DNA from: Bacteroidaceae bacterium
GTDB lineage: Bacteria > Bacteroidota > Bacteroidia > Bacteroidales > Bacteroidaceae
Length of the DNA: 64,000 bases
Assembly (NCBI GenBank): GCA_900769465.1
Contig: CAAGGT010000230.1
Coordinates: 1-64,000 of the forward strand
Reading direction: 5' to 3'
Part shown: positions 26,051 to 34,428 of the stretch, piece by piece
Numbering within the stretch: the first letter of the stretch is position 1
Layout of the letters: each line of letters starts with the position of its first letter
Program-made: the position numbers and the translations under genes
The notes under the pieces: model-generated
The model's input: the letters and a program-made list of their open reading frames with translations, nothing else
What the model was told of the DNA's origin: nothing
The model's database searches: none

Positions 26051-26097
26051 ACCCCCTCCGCAACTTCATTGCTCGTCCCCCTAAGGCAGGGGGACAA
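26051..26097. repeat. Two-hairpin GC-rich intergenic repeat, copy 1
   Basis: CCCCCTCCGC, then GCAA-CTTCA-TTGC, then GTCCCCC-TAAGGCA-GGGGGAC (26075-26095). The same layout occurs at 31053-31094 with changed but still pairing stems. It lies just upstream of the porin-like gene. Confidence 0.7.
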
Positions 26098-26290
26098 TAT
26101 CGTTTGCTTAGAAGTATGTCTATTTTCTACAAATAACGCGATTTTAAATTTAGTGTTCATTGCAGAAATGTAAAATTTATGTTACAAAAGCAATAACAGC
26201 TGTTTATAACAATAAAAGGTTGTACACATACAACCTTTTTAAAAACTTTTCTAAAAAAATCACCGCCTTAAGTTTCTCTGTCATTCAATT

Positions 26291-27037
26291 CTAAAATTTC
26301 AGAGAGCCACATATATCCGACAGGTAGCTGTCTATTTTGTCAAAGCCCTTGTCGTTAACAAACAGATGCATTTCAATGGGTTTGTGGCCCTCCTTGTAAA
26401 TATCAAGTGTATAGTAATGGGAGAACTCCTCGTGAATGGAGATATATCCCCCCTTACCATAAGTGCAGATTTTTTCTCTGTAGGGGAATTTGCATAGCAG
26501 CATTACATCGGCTCCACATTGTGCGGTGTGTGAGTCATCTTCGTACACCGTTACATTCTCATCAATTATTCTGTTGATATCGTCCCCGGAAATCTTTACT
26601 TGCCAATAGTTTATATCATCCCTGTTGCACACGACATCCACCGCAACAAATTCCTTGACGTCTGAAATATTATTATTCAACCAAGCATCGGCATACCGGC
26701 TAATGACCGGAATATAGACTATACAATCACCGTCCGATGAGGCCAGAACAATCTGGTTACTCCAAGTTCCTATGTAGTCATTTCTGTGCAATAGAATAGA
26801 TTCATACCCTGGATAAATGCTTGTAAAAGAGTTGAAAGGCAATTTTGCCTTACTCAAGCCATATTCCTTTTTATACAGTCTCCTAAAGCCCCTGCTGACA
26901 CCTTGAGGTTTATGCCTGTTGCGGACTTCGGTCAGTACTTTCTGCTTATCCCAATCCTTGGAGTCAAACTGTGCCGATGAATTCAGACACGACATGGAGA
27001 AGATTGTCAATAATGCAATAAATTTTAGTTTATTCAT
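26291..27037 (-). CDS. Secreted hypothetical protein
   Basis: The 248-residue protein has a signal peptide (MNKLKFIALLTIFSMSCLNSSAQ; the cysteine at 17 is followed by LNSSAQ, so cleavage by signal peptidase I is more likely than lipidation). A mixed alpha/beta domain follows with YPGYESILLHRNDYIGTWSNQIVLASSDGD. I do not recognise it. TATCTTTG on the minus strand at 27070-27077 is a plausible -7 element 33 bases upstream. The region 26098-26290 between it and the repeat is A/T-rich with no gene. Confidence 0.75.
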   Translation of the reverse strand: MNKLKFIALLTIFSMSCLNSSAQFDSKDWDKQKVLTEVRNRHKPQGVSRGFRRLYKKEYGLSKAKLPFNSFTSIYPGYESILLHRNDYIGTWSNQIVLASSDGDCIVYIPVISRYADAWLNNNISDVKEFVAVDVVCNRDDINYWQVKISGDDINRIIDENVTVYEDDSHTAQCGADVMLLCKFPYREKICTYGKGGYISIHEEFSHYYTLDIYKEGHKPIEMHLFVNDKGFDKIDSYLSDICGSLKF

Positions 27038-27120
27038 AATTAGTTAATGTGAAGTTTTTCAATGATTTTCAAAGATACACTATTTTCTCATAAATAATTA
27101 TCTCTTGAAATTTATATTTG

Positions 27121-30100
27121 TTACTCACTAAAGAACCTGAACATGTTGTACCAATCAATCTTTTCTTTGGCTGTTTGGCTACCGTGTTCCAAGGCTACGC
27201 GGTACCAGGCGGCGGCTTTTTTGTCGTCGCGCTTTGTTCCTTTGCCTTTTTCGTACATGCGGGCAACCTTTTCGGCGGCCTCGGGGTGTCCGCCGTTGGC
27301 AGCGTGCAGGTACCAATTAAATGCCTTCTTCTTGCTTTTCCTTACATAATAACCTTCCTCATAGAATTGTGCGAGCCTGTATTGTGCATTGGCATTGCCA
27401 AGCTTTGCGGCTTTTTGGTAGTAGCCGATGGTGCTTTGCTTACGTAGCTGCTTTTGACTTAACTGTCGCAGAGAGTCGGACTGCGCGTTTTTTTGTGCAA
27501 TGATGTAGAGGGCGCGTGGCTCGTTCTTTGCGGCTGCGCGGCTGTAGTATTCGTAGGCCATTGTGCTGTCCTGTGCTGTGCCGCGTCCTGTGAGGTAGCT
27601 GTCGGCAAGGGTGGTGAGTGCCTTGGCATATCCTGCCTGGCCGGCTCTCTCGTAGCAGATGAATGCAAGGCTGTCGTTCTTTGCTGTGCCTATGCCGGCA
27701 AGATAACAGGTGGCAAGGTTGTAGAGTGCCCTGTCGTGCCCGGTGTTGGCTGCCCGGCGGAATCGCCTGAAGCCTTCGATGGTGTCGCACTCTACACCAT
27801 AACCGTTCATGTAGCACACTGCGCTGTTGTAGATGGCATCGGGGTAGCCAAGTGCCGATGCTTCGTTGAAGCAGGTGAATGCCTCGTCGAACATTTTGTG
27901 CTTGAAGAAGCTGCGGCCTTCCTCGGTTTTCTTGAAACAGAAGGCGAGAATGTCAATGTTGTGTATTCCAACAACAGGTGTCTCATATATGGTCAGCTGG
28001 TCAATGCCGCTATTTTTATTCTCGGCACCGCGTGTTGCAATGTCACTGCTGCTGTAGAATGTTCCGCCGGCATACCCTTCAACGTCGACAGCAATTCTCT
28101 TTGCCGATGTGCTGTTGTAGAGTTCGACGGTAAGGCGGCCGTTCTTTGCTGTGATGTCGGGCGACCACAGGAGTGTGCGGCGGTAGTCGGCAGTGGTGGC
28201 GTCTGGTTTGACGGTGCTGTAGTCGGGCGAGTAGAACTGCTTGCTCTGGGTGTATCCATAGACCATTGTGTAGCGTGTGGTGCCGCGATGGGTATATTCG
28301 GGTATAAGTCCTTTCTGTTCATCTTCCTCGGTATTAGGGATGAAGCAGGCTACGTAGTTGGGGATGGCATTGTGCGAGAGTGATTTTATGCGGTCGTGGA
28401 GTATGGCTGCATCGGGGGCATCATCAATGTTGCCGTTCCTTGCGCTTATGCCCATCTGTCCATAGAATCCTTCGTAGTAGCTTCTGTAGTCGATGTTACC
28501 TTTATTCTTGTTTGTTGCCTTGAGTATGCGTCTTCCTCCACCAAACTGTTTGCGGGTATTCTCGTCGGAGCGGATGACAATCTCCTTGAAGTTCATCATT
28601 TTGCGTGGCTCAACACCTTCGAGATACTCTCTGTCGGGTATAGGAGTGCTCAACGAACTGTATTCGCCGTCGATGACCATTGACTGTATCCAGTAGCACC
28701 AGTTGAGGTTGTGGCGCCAGAATGCACTGCGCAGAATGTCGGCTGCAGTGAGTGTGTTGTGGAATGCCGGGTCATTTATGCGGTAGTGGCCGTCGTCATC
28801 GGCACGGAATCCGCTGCCCATCTCACGCTTGAATCCGCTGAATGATCTGTTGTATATTCCACCGCTTGCCATGACGGCACGGTCCAGTGCTGAAAGGGTT
28901 TCGGAACCTTCAATGGTTGCCGTGGGTGAATAGTTGTTGAAGTCGCCTGTGCCGGTGAAATCATATTGCCACTCATTGTCGCCATAGTAGGCCGATTTCT
29001 CGTTGCAAAGGTAGGTGACATCCTGGGCATACTCCCATTCGTCGAGGAAATCGAAGCGCATTTCGCTGCGTGGTGGGCGGTAGTTGGCCTCGCGTTTCTT
29101 CTTCGACACAACCTCCACCTGCGAGATGAGGTACTCGAATGGGCGCACCTTGATTATGCTGTCCCTCTCGGCTGTCAATCCCTCCTGTGTGGTGGGCAGG
29201 CCTGTGTTGCGCTCCCAATAGTGGTAGAGGCGCATCTCGGGCGAGAAGTAGCGGTCTAGCGCGAAGGCGAAGATGCTGTCGCTGCTGTCGTATGATACTC
29301 TTGGCCCCATCAGCCTTGCCACGCGCTTGCCGGTGAAGTCTCGTGTCTGTATGCGGAACTCACCGTTGGCATCGGTGTTGAACTTGTATTTGGTGAGCAG
29401 GCTGTCGTTATATGTTATGTCGAACTTTATGTTTGCGCCGGCTTTGTTGGTGACTATGATTCTGTCGAGCTTGCCAAAGCGCTTGTCTGGGCGTTTCTTT
29501 ACAAAGCGTCCCTTGATGGTTATGCCGCGCTCAATGGGCTGCTCAAGCTTGGCATCGCGACGGCTTAGCTTGCTCCAATCGTATGATGTCCAGCCGTGGG
29601 TGAGCATTATGAGGTCCAGTTCCCGTTTGCGGTTTTCATTTTTAGGGGAAAAGTAACGTGCGGCATCTGGGATGTAGCCCTTGACCTCGGAGCCCAGCAA
29701 CATATATGTGTACATATTATAGGTATAGGAGGTCTCCTGGCGGTAGTCTGCATCGCTTACTGAGAGTGAGAATGTACCGCTGCCTATTGGCTTGCCGTCC
29801 TCGCGCTCAATGTCTATTGTTATCTTGCCGTGTGGGTTGACATTCAATTCCTCGATACTTTCGCCGTCGCTTGTTACAAGCAGTTTGGCTGTTGCATTGT
29901 CGCTTTCCTGCGGCTCGGTATGTGTGACAAAGAACTGGCGCTCGGCAAGCGGTATGCTGTCGTTTACAAAGAGTACTACGCGGTTCACTCCCTCGTCGAG
30001 CGTCTTGCTGTCTATGGCAAAGAGCATGCAGGTGTCGGTAGAGAGGTATCGCTCGTAGAAGAACACTTTGCCGCGATGTACGATGGCGCAACCCATCTCC

Positions 30101-31038
30101 GTTGTTTCGTCAAGGTTGTTACGGGTGGTTATGTAGTATGTGCCATTCTCCTCGATAACATTGATTGTAGCGCCCTCGTTCTCGACATCGGGCAGGTCGA
30201 ACTTCTTCTCCTTTTTGCCCTGTTTGAGTATAGCCTTGTACTTTACATCTTTGTGTGGGGTGATGGTGAATGTTCCTTTTCCCAGGTGCTCCGGGGTGGA
30301 GGTGAATAGCGGCTTGCCATCGGCGGTGATGGTGATACTCTGCTCGCTGTTAATGCCGTCGTTGCCGAAGACCTCGTATGCAACGGTGCTTTCAATGCCA
30401 TTTACAAGGTGTCCACCTTCGGGGTAGAAGTGCAGATCACATTGTGGCAGTTCGCTGTTCACCCACTTGACTTCGCGGTCGAGGCCGGTGAGGCTGTCGT
30501 TCTCCTCAATGTCTACAAGGAATCCTCTGCGGCGGTCGAGCATATTCTTGAAGTCCCAATTGTCGGCATTGACCTTGTCGAAGATGGGGAATACACGGCT
30601 GAAGATAGAATCTTTGCCGCGATTTAGCATATAACGTGTGTATGCGCGCACCTCGTAGTAGCCCGACAGCAGTAACGGAGTAAGTTCGAATGAACCGTGG
30701 CAGCTGCCGTCGTTCCCTATCCTGTATTTGTCGGTCTTTACAACGTAGCCCTCGGGTGATACCAATTCAACATACAGCACGCGGCTCATTGTGGTGGGTT
30801 CGTCGTTCACACCGCTCATCACGTATGCCTTGAACCAGATGGTCTCGCCAAGGTAGTAGGCTGTGTTGTCAAAATGTAGATAGACACGCTCCTCGGGGAA
30901 GAGGCTCTGTTTTATGGCTGTGCGTATGATGATGTTGTCGAGGGTGTTGCGTGGTGCCTCGCTATTGCCTGCCGTCTGTGCAAGAGTACCTTGCAACAGT
31001 GTTGTGAGCAATAAAAGTATTATGGTTGTACGTTTCAT
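27121..31038 (-). CDS. Giant secreted macroglobulin-like and Sel1-repeat protein
   Basis: The 1,305-residue product starts at ATG 31038 (MKRTTIILLLLTTLLQGTLAQ, a clear signal peptide); the frame upstream only translates an intergenic repeat. Order: MG2-like beta-sandwich (about 30-130, ERVYLHFDNTAYYLGETIWFKAYV), several more macroglobulin-like beta domains to about 420, and a region reminiscent of a TonB plug (near 815-875, MVIDGEYSSL). A further beta domain with LTVELYNSTSAKRIAVDVEG follows. The last 250 residues hold about seven Sel1/TPR-like repeats (AIYNSAVCYMNGYGV, ALYNLATCYLAGIGT, AQYRLAQFYEEGYYV). No thioester motif or TonB-dependent barrel is seen. It is the last gene of the BlaI/M56 operon. 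Exported to periplasm or surface; function unknown. Confidence 0.85.
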   Translation of the reverse strand: MKRTTIILLLLTTLLQGTLAQTAGNSEAPRNTLDNIIIRTAIKQSLFPEERVYLHFDNTAYYLGETIWFKAYVMSGVNDEPTTMSRVLYVELVSPEGYVVKTDKYRIGNDGSCHGSFELTPLLLSGYYEVRAYTRYMLNRGKDSIFSRVFPIFDKVNADNWDFKNMLDRRRGFLVDIEENDSLTGLDREVKWVNSELPQCDLHFYPEGGHLVNGIESTVAYEVFGNDGINSEQSITITADGKPLFTSTPEHLGKGTFTITPHKDVKYKAILKQGKKEKKFDLPDVENEGATINVIEENGTYYITTRNNLDETTEMGCAIVHRGKVFFYERYLSTDTCMLFAIDSKTLDEGVNRVVLFVNDSIPLAERQFFVTHTEPQESDNATAKLLVTSDGESIEELNVNPHGKITIDIEREDGKPIGSGTFSLSVSDADYRQETSYTYNMYTYMLLGSEVKGYIPDAARYFSPKNENRKRELDLIMLTHGWTSYDWSKLSRRDAKLEQPIERGITIKGRFVKKRPDKRFGKLDRIIVTNKAGANIKFDITYNDSLLTKYKFNTDANGEFRIQTRDFTGKRVARLMGPRVSYDSSDSIFAFALDRYFSPEMRLYHYWERNTGLPTTQEGLTAERDSIIKVRPFEYLISQVEVVSKKKREANYRPPRSEMRFDFLDEWEYAQDVTYLCNEKSAYYGDNEWQYDFTGTGDFNNYSPTATIEGSETLSALDRAVMASGGIYNRSFSGFKREMGSGFRADDDGHYRINDPAFHNTLTAADILRSAFWRHNLNWCYWIQSMVIDGEYSSLSTPIPDREYLEGVEPRKMMNFKEIVIRSDENTRKQFGGGRRILKATNKNKGNIDYRSYYEGFYGQMGISARNGNIDDAPDAAILHDRIKSLSHNAIPNYVACFIPNTEEDEQKGLIPEYTHRGTTRYTMVYGYTQSKQFYSPDYSTVKPDATTADYRRTLLWSPDITAKNGRLTVELYNSTSAKRIAVDVEGYAGGTFYSSSDIATRGAENKNSGIDQLTIYETPVVGIHNIDILAFCFKKTEEGRSFFKHKMFDEAFTCFNEASALGYPDAIYNSAVCYMNGYGVECDTIEGFRRFRRAANTGHDRALYNLATCYLAGIGTAKNDSLAFICYERAGQAGYAKALTTLADSYLTGRGTAQDSTMAYEYYSRAAAKNEPRALYIIAQKNAQSDSLRQLSQKQLRKQSTIGYYQKAAKLGNANAQYRLAQFYEEGYYVRKSKKKAFNWYLHAANGGHPEAAEKVARMYEKGKGTKRDDKKAAAWYRVALEHGSQTAKEKIDWYNMFRFFSE

Positions 31039-31052
31039 GCTGTTGGTATTAA

Positions 31053-31094
31053 ACCCCTCCGCCTTTGGCACCTCCCCTAAGACAGGGGAGGAAT
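31053..31094. repeat. Two-hairpin GC-rich intergenic repeat, copy 2, inside an operon
   Basis: ACCCCTCCGCC, small hairpin GCC-TTT-GGC, then CCTCCCCT-AAGAC-AGGGGAGG (31071-31091). It fills most of the 77 bases between the M56 gene stop and the macroglobulin-Sel1 gene start, so it is transcribed and could act on the mRNA. Confidence 0.75.
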
Positions 31095-31115
31095 TCAAAA
31101 GCAACATGGGTGGTG

Positions 31116-32573
31116 TTATCTTATTGTTGTTGCGCCGGCCATCAACGGGAGGCGGGGGTTGTTGCCTGCAATTTCCATTGATGGGCCGTAGTGGTATATT
31201 ATGCGTGCATCGTATTGCGTTTTATGTTCAGCGTGCCAATGCTTGCGGGCAATGTTTCCGATGGCTGCTGCAGTGGCAGTTGTCTTTATCTGCTCAATGT
31301 CGGTTGGGGTGGTGTTGCCGTGTGCAGTGACATTGCAACTTATGATGTTTATATTACTTGCTATGCCTGCCTTTCCTGTTGTGAAACATATTCTGATATC
31401 GCACTTTTTTATACCGTTTATCTTCAGTGCATCGTTTATTGTTGAACTTTCTATATCTATATATTCAATGTACTTGCCGGCGACAGCCTTTTCCTCTTCA
31501 ATCTCGGGTGGCTCAATTCTTGCAATCTCCTTCGGCAGTTGTTTGTACGGGGTCTTTTCATAGGCTATGGTCGCTTTGCCGGCTGCCGGCAAACAAATTG
31601 CAGCTTGCATAGCTGTTTCTTCACTGTTTGTTTTTTGTTGCAGTAGGAAACTTTCGGGTGATGTTGCTTTTGGTGGTGTGGTATATATGTATTCGGGCTG
31701 TGCAAATGCCCCAATGTAGGCTGCCGAAACAGGTAACAGATAGAGCCACTTGCAACGTTTGCCGTAGCTGCTCTCTTTGCGTGCCATCATCTTTATGCGT
31801 TTGCGTACATGGCTTTGGCTAAAGCTGTTTGCCAATGGAATGAGGCTGTTGCTGATGGCTTTCTTGAGTATCAGCATTTGGTAGGCCTGCGTGTTGCCAC
31901 TCCTTTGCAGCACATATCTGTCGGCCTCGTATTCGTGAATCTCCTTGATATCGTTTGCCAAAAGATAGATGAACGGGTTGAACCATTGCAGTGCCTTTAC
32001 AATGCTGATGAGTAGCATATCGTATGAGTGCCTACGTTTGATGTGCCCCTCTTCGTGTAGCAGAATCTCCTTTCCGCACTCATCGTAGTCGCGTTGGGAG
32101 ATTACGACATTTCTGAAAAGGCTGAATGGCGCTGTGTCACCTGCGTGGCAATAGATGGTCATTCTCCTTTGCCTGTCAATCCATAATGTTCCGCGTTTTA
32201 TGCTGCGTATTGCCCCGATGAGGCTTGTTGCAAAAAACAGCGCGCTCACAATAACGCCCGTGCTGTATAATATGAATATGTTGCGTGTGGTTATAATCCG
32301 TCCTATGCTTGCGGTAGTGGCAACCGGCATTGTCGGCACAGTTGTTTCTGTGTCGTTTACAACAGTTGTTCCTGCAATCTCTGCCGGCAGTTCTATTTCC
32401 ACCGGGTAGCTTACAATGATAAATGGTAGCAGTGCTGAGGCTATGATTATACACAGCAGCAGCCTGCGGTTGAGCGTGGCGAATGTCTCCTTGCGAAGCA
32501 AAAGTGCGAACGGCAAGTAGAGTACCGCCAGGCCAAACGCCCATTTCAGTATGTAGGTGAGTATGCTTGTCAT
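31116..32573 (-). CDS. BlaR1/MecR1-type M56 membrane metallopeptidase
   Basis: The 485-residue protein has helices at about 8-26, 37-57, 98-120 and 276-291. A zinc protease domain lies between the last two, with LLHEEGHIKRRH (H173, E174, H177) and the third ligand E217 in HEYEADRYVL. This is the gluzincin layout of BlaR1, which on sensing cuts the BlaI repressor. The last 195 residues lie outside the membrane but do not look like a penicillin-binding domain (no SxxK-SxN-KTG pattern), so the signal is probably not a beta-lactam. The repressor gene is two genes upstream; the macroglobulin-Sel1 gene follows 77 bases downstream. Confidence 0.88.
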   Translation of the reverse strand: MTSILTYILKWAFGLAVLYLPFALLLRKETFATLNRRLLLCIIIASALLPFIIVSYPVEIELPAEIAGTTVVNDTETTVPTMPVATTASIGRIITTRNIFILYSTGVIVSALFFATSLIGAIRSIKRGTLWIDRQRRMTIYCHAGDTAPFSLFRNVVISQRDYDECGKEILLHEEGHIKRRHSYDMLLISIVKALQWFNPFIYLLANDIKEIHEYEADRYVLQRSGNTQAYQMLILKKAISNSLIPLANSFSQSHVRKRIKMMARKESSYGKRCKWLYLLPVSAAYIGAFAQPEYIYTTPPKATSPESFLLQQKTNSEETAMQAAICLPAAGKATIAYEKTPYKQLPKEIARIEPPEIEEEKAVAGKYIEYIDIESSTINDALKINGIKKCDIRICFTTGKAGIASNINIISCNVTAHGNTTPTDIEQIKTTATAAAIGNIARKHWHAEHKTQYDARIIYHYGPSMEIAGNNPRLPLMAGATTIR

Positions 32574-32580
32574 AGCTTTT

Positions 32581-33729
32581 TTATTTCAGTTCAATACGCA
32601 GGCGGGCAATTTTTTCAATCTCCTTGCCGTCGAATGTTGCCGGCGTCCAGCGTGTCATCTTTTTTGTTGTCTTTTTCAAACACTCTATAATCTCTTTTAT
32701 AATTTTACTTTCGCTGTTTTTGCCGTTAGTGCTTGAGATTCCAGGGTTGGCAGAGTAGAATATGGCTTTACCGTTATTTTTAATCTTCAGATATATGTCT
32801 ATGTATCCTTTTACGTTGTTGCGTGAAATAGTCCTGTCATTCTTCAAATCTTCGACATATATGTTCTTTAGCGCCTTGTAACCGTCGGGGTACTCCGGCT
32901 CGCTTTGCTCAATCTCAACATCGTATCCGTTTATGTTTACCTCAATGCATATATTCTCCTTTGATGCTGTGGGAAAATATTTACCTTCCAACTCCTTTCC
33001 AATGCTTTTGGCTGTGTTCTTCAGGAGTTTTCTTGCATTCTCCACAGTCTTGTATTCTGCGCTTGAATAGTCGGGGCGCAGTCTAATGCTTATAATGGAA
33101 TTTGACCCTACAGCAATGTGCAAGCTGTTTATATCGCTGCGGCGGGCAGTCTGCCACCTTGTGTCCCAAATTATGCAGCCAATGTATTCGGTATCGTATA
33201 TTTTACCTTCGTGGTCTATTTTCGCATTTATGAACGCGCTGCCGTTTATGCCATGAATATCTCTCCTTTTTTCGTCTGTAATGTGCGCGTTGATTATTGA
33301 TTGGATATCTTCACTTATCTTTAGCTTTTCAACCCTTTGTGGTTTGCCGGCTTTGTATATTATGCGGCAACAATTCTTGCTGAAGTTCCATTTTTTACCG
33401 GCGATGATGTTCTTGCAGCTTTCTTTCAGTAGCCTTTTTGCGCTGTTATAGGATTTCTCGTCACAGTTCCCCAAAGTGGATAGTCTGCAATTTGTGATAT
33501 TGATTCTTGTCGCTTCCCCCTCATTGTTTGCCTTCACCTTTGCTGTGATTGTGGCACCTGTGAAGAACTCGTTGAAGTCGAGCCCGTCGGAATATACTCC
33601 TTCAGTATTGCCAAGAGAGAGCTCGATGAGCTTTTCTCTCTCTGCAACAGTTGCCTTTTGCGCAAAGGCTGCAAAGTGCGTCAATGCGACAAAAAGAAAA
33701 AGTGTAGTGAAGCGTGAAACTCTGTTCAT
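32581..33729 (-). CDS. Secreted protein with TonB-C-like repeats
   Basis: The 382-residue protein has a signal peptide (RFTTLFLFVALTHFAAFAQ). Three alpha/beta segments follow that resemble the TonB C-terminal fold, best seen at the end, where a helix ending in MTRWTPATFDGKEIEK leads to ARLRIELK. Such domains are often found with M56 proteases in Bacteroidetes. It lacks the membrane anchor and proline-rich spacer of true TonB, so an energising role is unlikely. It sits between the BlaI-type gene (10 bases upstream) and the M56 gene (7 bases downstream). Function unknown. Confidence 0.72.
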   Translation of the reverse strand: MNRVSRFTTLFLFVALTHFAAFAQKATVAEREKLIELSLGNTEGVYSDGLDFNEFFTGATITAKVKANNEGEATRINITNCRLSTLGNCDEKSYNSAKRLLKESCKNIIAGKKWNFSKNCCRIIYKAGKPQRVEKLKISEDIQSIINAHITDEKRRDIHGINGSAFINAKIDHEGKIYDTEYIGCIIWDTRWQTARRSDINSLHIAVGSNSIISIRLRPDYSSAEYKTVENARKLLKNTAKSIGKELEGKYFPTASKENICIEVNINGYDVEIEQSEPEYPDGYKALKNIYVEDLKNDRTISRNNVKGYIDIYLKIKNNGKAIFYSANPGISSTNGKNSESKIIKEIIECLKKTTKKMTRWTPATFDGKEIEKIARLRIELK

Positions 33730-33739
33730 TGTTCTTTAT

Positions 33740-34120
33740 TTACCTGTTTTCGCTTGATTTGATTATCTCCAACAGCTCCTTGATGTCATCCTCGGTCAGT
33801 TTCTCGTTCTGTGCAAAGAACTTCACCATTGATGAGCCCGAACCACCGAAGAACGAGTCTTTCACATCCTTTATCACCTGACCTGTGTAGGTCTCGCGGC
33901 TCACGAGAGGGTAGTAGGTGTGTGTCTTGCCGCTGAGCTTGCGGTATTCTACGAATCCTTTGTTAAGGAGTATCTTAAGGAATGTAGAAACTGTGGTGTA
34001 GGCAGGTTTCGGTTCGGGGTACTTTTCAATAATGTCGTGTATGCAACCACCATCAGGCATGTCCCAGAGTGCGTTCATCACCTGCATCTCGGCTTTTGTA
34101 AGTGTATCGAATTTCTTCAT
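33740..34120 (-). CDS. BlaI/MecI-family repressor
   Basis: The 126-residue protein is a winged-helix repressor of the BlaI/MecI/CopY type. Landmarks are LTKAEMQVMNALWDMPDGGCIHDII, YTTVSTFLKILLNKGFVEYRKLSGKTHTYYPL (the recognition helix and wing), and a C-terminal dimerising helix from about 75 on. In the known systems it binds a dyad near its own promoter and is inactivated when the M56 sensor triggers its cleavage. It heads the four-gene leftward operon, and a triple dyad lies 39-60 bases upstream. Confidence 0.92.
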   Translation of the reverse strand: MKKFDTLTKAEMQVMNALWDMPDGGCIHDIIEKYPEPKPAYTTVSTFLKILLNKGFVEYRKLSGKTHTYYPLVSRETYTGQVIKDVKDSFFGGSGSSMVKFFAQNEKLTEDDIKELLEIIKSSENR

Positions 34121-34158
34121 TGTATATATTGTTGATGGTGCAAATATATAACGAAGGT

Positions 34159-34180
34159 TTTAGAAATCTAAAGTTTTAGA
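34159..34180. promoter_or_regulatory. Candidate operator for the BlaI-type repressor
   Basis: Three alternating half-sites, TTTAGA-AA-TCTAAA-GT-TTTAGA, each pair forming a perfect inverted repeat with a 2-base spacer. They sit directly upstream of the minus-strand -7-like AACCTTCG, where a bound repressor would block transcription. Known BlaI sites have TACA/TGTA cores, so this assignment is inference. Confidence 0.55.
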
Positions 34181-34322
34181 AATTAAAAATGCTTTCTTGG
34201 TGAAGATTTAACTTTTATTATTAGTAATTGCGTTCCTCCCCTTTTTTGCCGGTAAACCTATTCCTACACACAATAGAGTGGCGGAGTAAAAAATATGGTT
34301 TTTATTCTTTGTGGTATGATTC

Positions 34323-34353
34323 TTTGTAAGCTCACATATTTAACATAATTTTG
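34323..34353 (+). promoter_or_regulatory. Promoter of the DUF5020-NCS2 unit
   Basis: TTTG (34323-34326), 19 bases, then TAATTTTG (34346-34353). The leader to the ATG at 34429 is about 69 bases. Confidence 0.8.
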
Positions 34354-34428
34354 CAATGAGTTATATTATATCACGCTATTGTACAGGTGAACAGCTATTT
34401 GGGTACTGTAAACATTCAATATTATTAT

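Larger units (their letters stand above)
34121..34428. other. 308-base divergent control region between the BlaI-type and DUF5020 genes
   Basis: It holds the candidate repressor operator at 34159-34180, a minus-strand AACCTTCG that could be the -7 element of the repressor operon, and a plus-strand promoter for DUF5020 at 34323-34353. The centre (34190-34320) shows nothing else I can name. Confidence 0.65.

Noticed and set aside
26098..26290. Possible small gene in the A/T-rich gap before the secreted hypothetical protein
   Set aside because: Only short frames without start context; looks like an upstream control region.
27493..28383. 296-codon plus-strand open frame over the giant gene
   Set aside because: Cysteine- and valine-rich shadow of the Sel1 region; no start context or domain.
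31039..31107. N-terminal extension of the giant protein to an ATG at 31107
   Set aside because: The extra 23 residues only translate the intergenic repeat, and a proper signal peptide starts at 31038.
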